Positions 15,300 to 18,813 of a stretch of DNA of 18,813 bases are shown here, in pieces. Source of the stretch: Gammaproteobacteria bacterium (GTDB lineage Bacteria > Pseudomonadota > Gammaproteobacteria > SZUA-229); assembly GCA_026998145.1 (NCBI GenBank), contig JALTRC010000537.1:1-18813 (forward strand), in the 5' to 3' direction. How positions within the stretch are numbered: the stretch's first letter is position 1; each line of letters begins with the position of its first letter. Under the pieces are notes generated by a model. That model was given only the letters and a program-made list of their open reading frames with translations. It was not told the DNA's origin and ran no database searches. Made by a program: the position numbers and the translations under genes.

Positions 15300-15784
15300 T
15301 TAATAACTCCTGGCCTCATATGGGCATAGCGGGGGAATAAAAGCTTCAGGCAAAACAACCTTAAAAAATATTGACGCGCAGTCAGTTTGATAATGCTGCC
15401 GAGCATTAAAGCCGGTGGAATCTGACACTAACATGTATGTTTTTTTTATTCAAAACACCCTGGTGCGTGTGAAACGCCAACCCCAGTGCCAGTAGGTTAA
15501 TGAGTGTGCATAAATAAGATTAAACAATATTTCCGGCAACTATCGATAAACCTCCCCCTTTATCAAAGGGGGAATGAGGGGATTGAAAAACTTTCAGCTT
15601 TGAACCTTCTATCAATACAGTGTTTTAACTTAAACGATTTCAAATCTCCCCCAGCCCCTCTTTGCTAAAGAGGAGGGCTAACGCTATTGTATTTTATGTG
15701 TTTTTAATAGCTTAGAGATTAACTTACTGGCATTGAACCTGACCCCAAGCAATTTCTACCGTGGATGAGAATAGTGTATCGATA
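15300..15784. other. Intergenic region between the lipoprotein hydrolase and the CRISPR array
   Basis: There is no credible gene in 485 bases. It contains the upstream region of the minus-strand hydrolase, a small hairpin TAATGCT/AGCATTA (15391-15408) without a T run, and a weak AACAT/ATGTT hairpin followed by a T run (about 15431-15448). The MITE-like element copy 2 lies at 15543-15681. The leader-distal flank of the array (15682-15784) includes GGCATTGAACCTGACCCC at 15729-15746. Confidence 0.7.
15543..15681. repeat. MITE-like dispersed repeat, copy 2
   Basis: This is the same element as at 6061-6197 and in the same orientation. The terminal inverted repeats run about 15549-15584 and 15643-15679, again G/C-run rich (left GGGGGAATGAGGGGATTG, right AATCTCCCCCAGCCCCTC). 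The interior is shared almost base for base with copy 1. It has no coding capacity. It ends about 100 bp from the leader-distal end of the CRISPR array. Confidence 0.75.
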
Positions 15785-16834
15785 TTTCTAAGCTGCCTGT
15801 GCGGCAGTGAACCAAGAGCCTAGCCTATAACCCTCCTCCATCAATTTCTAAGCTGCCTGTGCGGCAGTGAACTATGATGGAAACCAGCTGGATTCTGTCA
15901 CATTTTTCTAAGCTGCCTGTGCGGCAGTGAACGTATGAGCGAAGAATTAACAGATGTTGCAAATTTTCTAAGCTGCCTGTGCGGCAGTGAACCCGACCAC
16001 AGACAGCCGGTTATCACACTATATTTTCTAAGCTGCCTGTGCGGCAGTGAACCGCTCCCATGAGTGCAGAGTGGCGTTGTCAATTTTCTAAGCTGCCTGT
16101 GCGGCAGTGAACGTAAAGGCCGTTCGTATGCCGGCTAAAGAGTTTTTCTAAGCTGCCTGTGCGGCAGTGAACTAAGGCATTTGAACAGTTGTGCCGATTA
16201 GTATTTTCTAAGCTGCCTGTGCGGCAGTGAACCAACCATACCAGGAACACCAAAAACAGGCATATTTCTAAGCTGCCTGTGCGGCAGTGAACTCATAATT
16301 TATCCTTTGTTTTTCGACAGTTTTTTTCTAAGCTGCCTGTGCGGCAGTGAACTATATCTAAATCAATTCCAGACAATGTATCGCTTTCTAAGCTGCCTGT
16401 GCGGCAGTGAACAGCAGAAAACCCCGGCTGACCATCAATTAAGCTTTTCTAAGCTGCCTGTGCGGCAGTGAACATGTCACGGTAGTAGATTGCCGGCATT
16501 GATGTTTTCTAAGCTGCCTGTGCGGCAGTGAACCTATTATCCCAGTTTTAAACATTTCTTGCTGTTTTCTAAGCTGCCTGTGCGGCAGTGAACGCTATAT
16601 ATCAACTGCTAATTGGACAACAACATTTCTAAGCTGCCTGTGCGGCAGTGAACCTGTATGTAAAACTTGCATATTCGCCTGCATTTTTCTAAGCTGCCTG
16701 TGCGGCAGTGAACAAAAAAGCCCCAACGCGGGGCTTTGACCTATAGTTTCTAAGCTGCCTGTGCGGCAGTGAACAGCTCCCCATATCTGTATCGAAATCA
16801 CTAAATTTTCTAAGCTGCCTGTGCGGCAGTGAAC
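15785..16834 (-). CRISPR. Type I-F CRISPR array, 18 repeats and 17 spacers
   Basis: The 28-bp repeat reads GTTCACTGCCGCACAGGCAG followed by CTTAGAAA on the minus strand, the type I-F repeat class. It contains the stem CTGCC/GGCAG with a GCACA loop that Cas6f recognises. Plus-strand repeat starts are 15785, 15845, 15905, 15965, 16025, 16085, 16145, 16205, 16265, 16325, 16385, 16446, 16506, 16566, 16626, 16686, 16747 and 16807. All 18 copies look identical. Fifteen spacers are 32 bp; two (16413-16445 and 16714-16746) are 33 bp. Repeat orientation, the AT-rich leader at 16835-16981 and the cas genes on the minus strand all indicate transcription from high to low coordinates. The newest spacer is then 16775-16806 and the oldest is 15813-15844. 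The leader-distal repeat is not degenerate. Confidence 0.99.
16714..16737 (-). terminator. Intrinsic-terminator hairpin inside CRISPR spacer 2 (from the leader)
   Basis: On the minus strand, AAAGCCCC (16737-16730), loop GCGTT and GGGGCTTT (16724-16717) form a perfect 8-bp stem. The T run TTTTTT (16719-16714) abuts the next repeat. By structure this is a strong Rho-independent terminator in the direction of pre-crRNA synthesis. On the plus strand the run after the stem is broken by GA, so the terminator is directional. Confidence 0.8.
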
Positions 16835-16933
16835 AGCAGAATACCAGCAAAAAAATAAGTTACAACAAACACTTATACTATTTAAGGCAATTTAACCTTT
16901 ATTTTTAGTGTTATGGTAACTTATTGTTTTATA

Positions 16934-16946
16934 TATCAAATTTTTA
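16934..16946 (+). promoter_or_regulatory. IHF-binding-site consensus in CRISPR leader
   Basis: TATCAAATTTTTA matches WATCAANNNNTTR at every defined position. IHF bends the leader during spacer integration in type I-E and I-F systems. The distance to the first repeat (about 100 bp) suits a distal site. A weaker, two-mismatch match lies nearer the repeat at 16863-16875. AT-rich sequence raises the chance of a fortuitous match. Confidence 0.5.
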
Positions 16947-16952
16947 AAGAGC
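16942..16952 (-). promoter_or_regulatory. boxA-like Nus-factor antitermination site in CRISPR leader
   Basis: The minus strand reads GCTCTTTAAAA, against the ribosomal RNA boxA core GCTCTTTAACA (one difference in 11), and continues in a similar AT-rich tail. boxA upstream of CRISPR arrays is known to recruit NusB/NusE and protect long untranslated pre-crRNA from premature termination. It lies about 108 nt before the first repeat and about 30 nt after the higA stop. Confidence 0.55.
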
Positions 16953-16981
16953 GATTTTTTGGTACAAATTTGAAAAAATGT

Positions 16982-17260
16982 TCAAGCAGCACGGGAAATG
17001 TTCAGATTAATTTTATACCCTACCGCAGACAGCATATTCACCAGCCGATCTACTGTGCATTTTTCAATTTTTCCTTTTAGCACATCATTTAATCTGGGTT
17101 GAGTCGTACCCAAACGCTTTGCCGCCTGGGACTGGGTTAAGCCTGACTGCTCAACATACTCGGATACTTTCATCATTAATTCTGAACGCAATTTCAGGCT
17201 CGCGGCTTTTACCTGATCATCTTCAATGGCATCCCAAACACTTGTGTATTCCTGTGACAT
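16982..17260 (-). CDS. HigA-type antitoxin, XRE-family DNA-binding protein
   Basis: The product has 92 residues, with AGGAGG about 10 nt before the ATG at 17260. The family N-terminus SVWDAIEDDQVKAASLKLRSELMM is present, as in the XRE antitoxins paired with Gp49-like toxins (COG5606 type). A helix-turn-helix follows at about 41-62 (LTQSQAAKRLGTTQPRLNDVLK), then a short C-terminal helix (LVNMLSAVGYKI). It should neutralise the toxin and repress the operon through the 24-bp palindrome at 17603-17626. It follows the toxin gene with a 2-bp gap and runs into the CRISPR leader without a terminator. Confidence 0.9.
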   Translation of the reverse strand: MSQEYTSVWDAIEDDQVKAASLKLRSELMMKVSEYVEQSGLTQSQAAKRLGTTQPRLNDVLKGKIEKCTVDRLVNMLSAVGYKINLNISRAA

Positions 17261-17262
17261 AA

Positions 17263-17589
17263 CTACTGATACCTCCTGATGATTTCTTTCAACCTGTACT
17301 TCGCAATTTCAATGTCCGACTTGCGGGTTTTCTGTGCTTTTTTCCTGAACACATGCAAAACATGAACCTTGCTTTCATATTTGGCGATATAGATAATCCG
17401 GTATTGCCCGTCAAGCTGAATTCTAATCTCACGAACGCCTTGTCCTATTGCAGGAAACGGCTTCCAGTTTTCCGGCTCTTTATCCCTTTGAACGCGATCG
17501 ATTTCATAACCAGCTCTGTGCCGTATATCATCAGATAACTGACGAATTATCTCCAGTGTATTTCCTTCGAAAACAACTTTCCTCATCAT
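17263..17589 (-). CDS. HigB-type toxin, RelE/ParE superfamily (Gp49-like)
   Basis: The product has 108 residues (ATG at 17589, or 17586 with better spacing from AAGGG). The signature of phage Gp49-like/HigB toxins (COG4679 type) is clear: GVREIRIQLDGQYRIIYIAK (51-70), then VHVLHVFRKKAQKT (75-88). Basic residues in these strands and the C-terminal helix fit a ribosome-dependent mRNA interferase. The toxin gene precedes the antitoxin gene, the HigBA order. The pair lies on the same strand as the cas genes and array, inserted between cas6f and the leader. Whether it is active is unknown, but no frame damage is seen. Confidence 0.9.
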   Translation of the reverse strand: MMRKVVFEGNTLEIIRQLSDDIRHRAGYEIDRVQRDKEPENWKPFPAIGQGVREIRIQLDGQYRIIYIAKYESKVHVLHVFRKKAQKTRKSDIEIAKYRLKEIIRRYQ

Positions 17590-17602
17590 AGTCCCTTATC
17601 TT

Positions 17603-17626
17603 GATTATATCAATATTGATATAATC
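17603..17626. promoter_or_regulatory. 24-bp perfect palindrome: probable HigA operator overlapping the higBA promoter
   Basis: The half-site GATTATATCAAT (17603-17614) is followed immediately by its exact reverse complement (17615-17626). On the minus strand the distal half contains TATAAT (17609-17604), a consensus -10 box 14 bp from the toxin ATG. No good -35 is seen. A palindrome over the -10 of a TA operon is the expected place for antitoxin autorepression. Confidence 0.75.
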
Positions 17627-17664
17627 TATCCCGTCAGATTATGCCTGCCCTGGCATCATGAAAA

Positions 17665-18243
17665 TTAGAACCAGGGTACGGTGGCGGTTTTGGAGAGACC
17701 GTAACAATTGAACTCCCCTGTTTTCTCCTCAATTCCTTCCTTTTTTTCAATAAATAACCTGAATCGTTTATTTTTAGACAGGCTAATCATGTTTATATAA
17801 GGCAATTTACTTTCCTGATCTTTAAAGCCTGTAAAATGCTGCATTGCCTGCTCTAATGACTCACCTTTACGTTTTGCTCGCCTGCGCGCCAGTCGCTCAA
17901 CATTGGTATCAAATTGCACTCGTTTAAAACACATGAATGCACTGACCTCCTCTGGGACTTCTTTAATGGATGTGCAATGGCAGTAGTCCGATAAACGATT
18001 TAGCCACTTATCAATATAAAGCTGTTGTAATTGTTCCCGCGTTGAAGCAAGTAAACGCAGTTTATTACCCAGCGGAAAAGACTTGCCACCGTAACCCGGA
18101 AATGATATTGCTATGTCAGAGTTTCCATTGGCATTTTTCCCATCTGCTAGGGCAATATGCACCTGCTGAAAGGCTTTTTGCCAGATGTATCCGAGGTTAA
18201 TTTCTGCATTTGAGATAAGCGTTATATCCTGATAGTAATTCAT
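17665..18243 (-). CDS. cas6f: Type I-F pre-crRNA endoribonuclease Cas6f (Csy4)
   Basis: Cas6f cleaves pre-crRNA at the base of the repeat stem-loop and stays bound to the 3' hairpin in the Cascade-like Csy complex. The product has 192 residues, close to the 187 of the P. aeruginosa protein. His29 (QQVHIALADG) coincides with the catalytic histidine. The serine in MISLSKNKRFRLFIEKK (154 or 156) is the likely equivalent of Ser148. The arginine-rich helix that grips the RNA stem is ERLARRRAKRKG (116-127). The end FNCYGLSKTATVPWF is typical of the family. AAGGGG precedes the ATG at 18243, and only 10 bp separate it from the cas7f stop. Confidence 0.97.
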   Translation of the reverse strand: MNYYQDITLISNAEINLGYIWQKAFQQVHIALADGKNANGNSDIAISFPGYGGKSFPLGNKLRLLASTREQLQQLYIDKWLNRLSDYCHCTSIKEVPEEVSAFMCFKRVQFDTNVERLARRRAKRKGESLEQAMQHFTGFKDQESKLPYINMISLSKNKRFRLFIEKKEGIEEKTGEFNCYGLSKTATVPWF

Positions 18244-18253
18244 AGACTACCCC

Positions 18254-18813
18254 TTATTTAGCGCTCTTTTTACTAAAGACTCCACCACGAATCAGATTGG
18301 CAACCACATAAGCCTGTTGCTCATCCGTTAAATTCCCATCATTTACCCAATCCACCATTAAAGAATATAGATCCCCTTCTTTTTTGTTTTTACGATAAGC
18401 ATCACCACGCTGTGTTACTGCGCCAAAAGGTTCAATCGCAATAGGCTGTTTTTCTTCTGCATAACGGGGATACCAGGTGTCTATGGTGCGAATAGCGTTA
18501 CCAATTTTGACATTATGCATGGCAGCGCAACCATCTAATTGAAACAGTGTTTTACCCTTCTCATTCATATTCATTTCCTGTGAGGGAAAAACATGCTGAA
18601 GGGTACCGAGTTTGACATAGGCATCAACATTGATTAGCACAAAGCTTTCGCTATTACCCTTCAGCCCTTTTTCAATGATGTCAACAAGTGTGTTTAGATT
18701 AGGGTGCTCTTTGTTTCTGTCAAAATCAGATAAAGAAAAATCATAAGCATTGAAACTCAATGGTCCTTCATTGCCTGCGGTTACAAGTATGGATATTTCC
18801 TCCGCCCCAACAC
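18254..18813 (-). CDS. cas7f: Type I-F Cascade backbone protein Cas7f (Csy3), 3' part
   Basis: About 186 C-terminal residues are visible and the frame is open through the right edge (..VTAGNEGPLSFNAYDF..). The TTG at 18760 is therefore internal, not a start. Cas7f proteins form the six-subunit backbone along the crRNA spacer and are usually about 330-340 residues. The visible part contains family-like segments such as ALINVD-type LINVDAYVKLGTLQHVFPSQEM, TIDTWYP, PIAIEPFGAVTQRGDAYR and DLYSLMVDWV. By the usual type I-F order, cas1, cas2-3, cas8f and cas5f should lie beyond the right edge. This cannot be seen here. Confidence 0.95.
   Translation of the reverse strand, partial: VGAEEISILVTAGNEGPLSFNAYDFSLSDFDRNKEHPNLNTLVDIIEKGLKGNSESFVLINVDAYVKLGTLQHVFPSQEMNMNEKGKTLFQLDGCAAMHNVKIGNAIRTIDTWYPRYAEEKQPIAIEPFGAVTQRGDAYRKNKKEGDLYSLMVDWVNDGNLTDEQQAYVVANLIRGGVFSKKSAK

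Larger units (their letters stand above)
16835..16981 (-). promoter_or_regulatory. CRISPR leader (AT-rich)
   Basis: These 147 bases of very AT-rich sequence lie between the leader-proximal repeat and the higA stop codon. They hold a boxA-like sequence, an exact IHF-consensus match, and a 10-bp inverted repeat (AATAAGTTAC at 16854-16863, GTAACTTATT at 16916-16925). I could not settle on a single promoter. A TTGAAC at 16985-16980 and a TTGATA at 16939-16934 (minus strand) are the best -35 candidates, both with poor -10 partners. Confidence 0.8.

Noticed and set aside
15391..15408. TAATGCT/AGCATTA hairpin as a terminator
   Set aside because: It has no following T run on either strand and lies upstream, not downstream, of the adjacent gene.
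15753..15758. TTTCTA before the array as a further degenerate repeat
   Set aside because: Only six bases match the repeat start and the distance to the next repeat does not fit a repeat-spacer unit.
15898..16083. Minus-strand ORF across the CRISPR array with repeated SLPHRQLRK
   Set aside because: The repeated peptide is just the 28-bp CRISPR repeat translated at near-constant 60-bp spacing; no ribosome site or family.
16595..16801. Second minus-strand ORF across CRISPR repeats
   Set aside because: Same artefact: translation of repeats and spacers.
18254..18760. Complete 168-residue gene starting at the TTG at 18760
   Set aside because: The frame continues open to the window edge and Cas7f proteins are about twice this length, so it is a truncated view of cas7f.
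15785..18813. Transposon-associated (I-F3, Tn7-like) CRISPR system
   Set aside because: The repeat sequence is of canonical I-F1 type and no tniQ or tns gene is seen; not excluded because the upstream genes are out of the window.
1..18813. tRNA, rRNA or 4.5S RNA genes
   Set aside because: I looked especially near ffh and in all gaps and saw no cloverleaf or conserved rRNA/SRP RNA sequence; a covariance-model scan was not possible here.

Overview
The window is a chromosomal segment from a gammaproteobacterium. The main evidence is the conserved ffh / rpsP-rimM-trmD-rplS neighbourhood with ypjD and the CorC-family gene yfjD next to it, plus hslR, htpG, radA and a type I-F CRISPR locus. I cannot name a genus. 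Most of the window is ordinary housekeeping sequence. The right-hand 3 kb (about 15.7-18.8 kb) and several small dispersed repeats are accessory.

Layout. (1) 1-147: ten heptamer tandem repeats, a long perfect hairpin and inverted degenerate heptamers. (2) 148-5997, all minus strand: a helical-repeat exported protein, a methylated-DNA--protein cysteine methyltransferase (1-base overlap with its upstream gene), htpG behind a textbook sigma-32 heat-shock promoter, a bidirectional terminator, then a LysM/FecR-domain envelope protein coupled to hslR through a TAATG junction. (3) 5998-6316: a MITE-like element (copy 1) and the rplS terminator. (4) 6317-10667, minus strand: a metallo-beta-lactamase-fold hydrolase, ffh, a second kind of inverted-repeat element, and the operon rpsP-rimM-trmD-rplS behind its own sigma-70-like promoter with a GC-rich discriminator. 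(5) 10904-14409, plus strand: ypjD, a CNNM/CorC-family membrane protein, and radA. (6) 14415-15299, minus strand: an alpha/beta-hydrolase lipoprotein. (7) 15300-15784: no gene; MITE-like element copy 2 and a possible transposon-end scar. (8) 15785-18813, minus strand: a type I-F CRISPR-Cas locus cut by the window edge. It runs cas7f (csy3, 3' part), cas6f (csy4), a HigB/HigA-type toxin-antitoxin pair, an AT-rich leader, then an array of 18 identical 28-bp repeats and 17 spacers.

The most interesting region is the CRISPR locus. The second spacer from the leader contains a canonical intrinsic terminator hairpin with a six-T run, oriented in the direction of array transcription. The leader carries a good boxA-like (Nus antitermination) sequence and an exact IHF-consensus match. 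A toxin-antitoxin operon with a 24-bp perfect palindromic operator sits between cas6f and the leader on the same strand, with no convincing terminator before the array. Cas expression, the TA module and pre-crRNA synthesis may therefore be transcriptionally linked. These regulatory statements are inferences from sequence; the gene calls and repeat coordinates are read directly.
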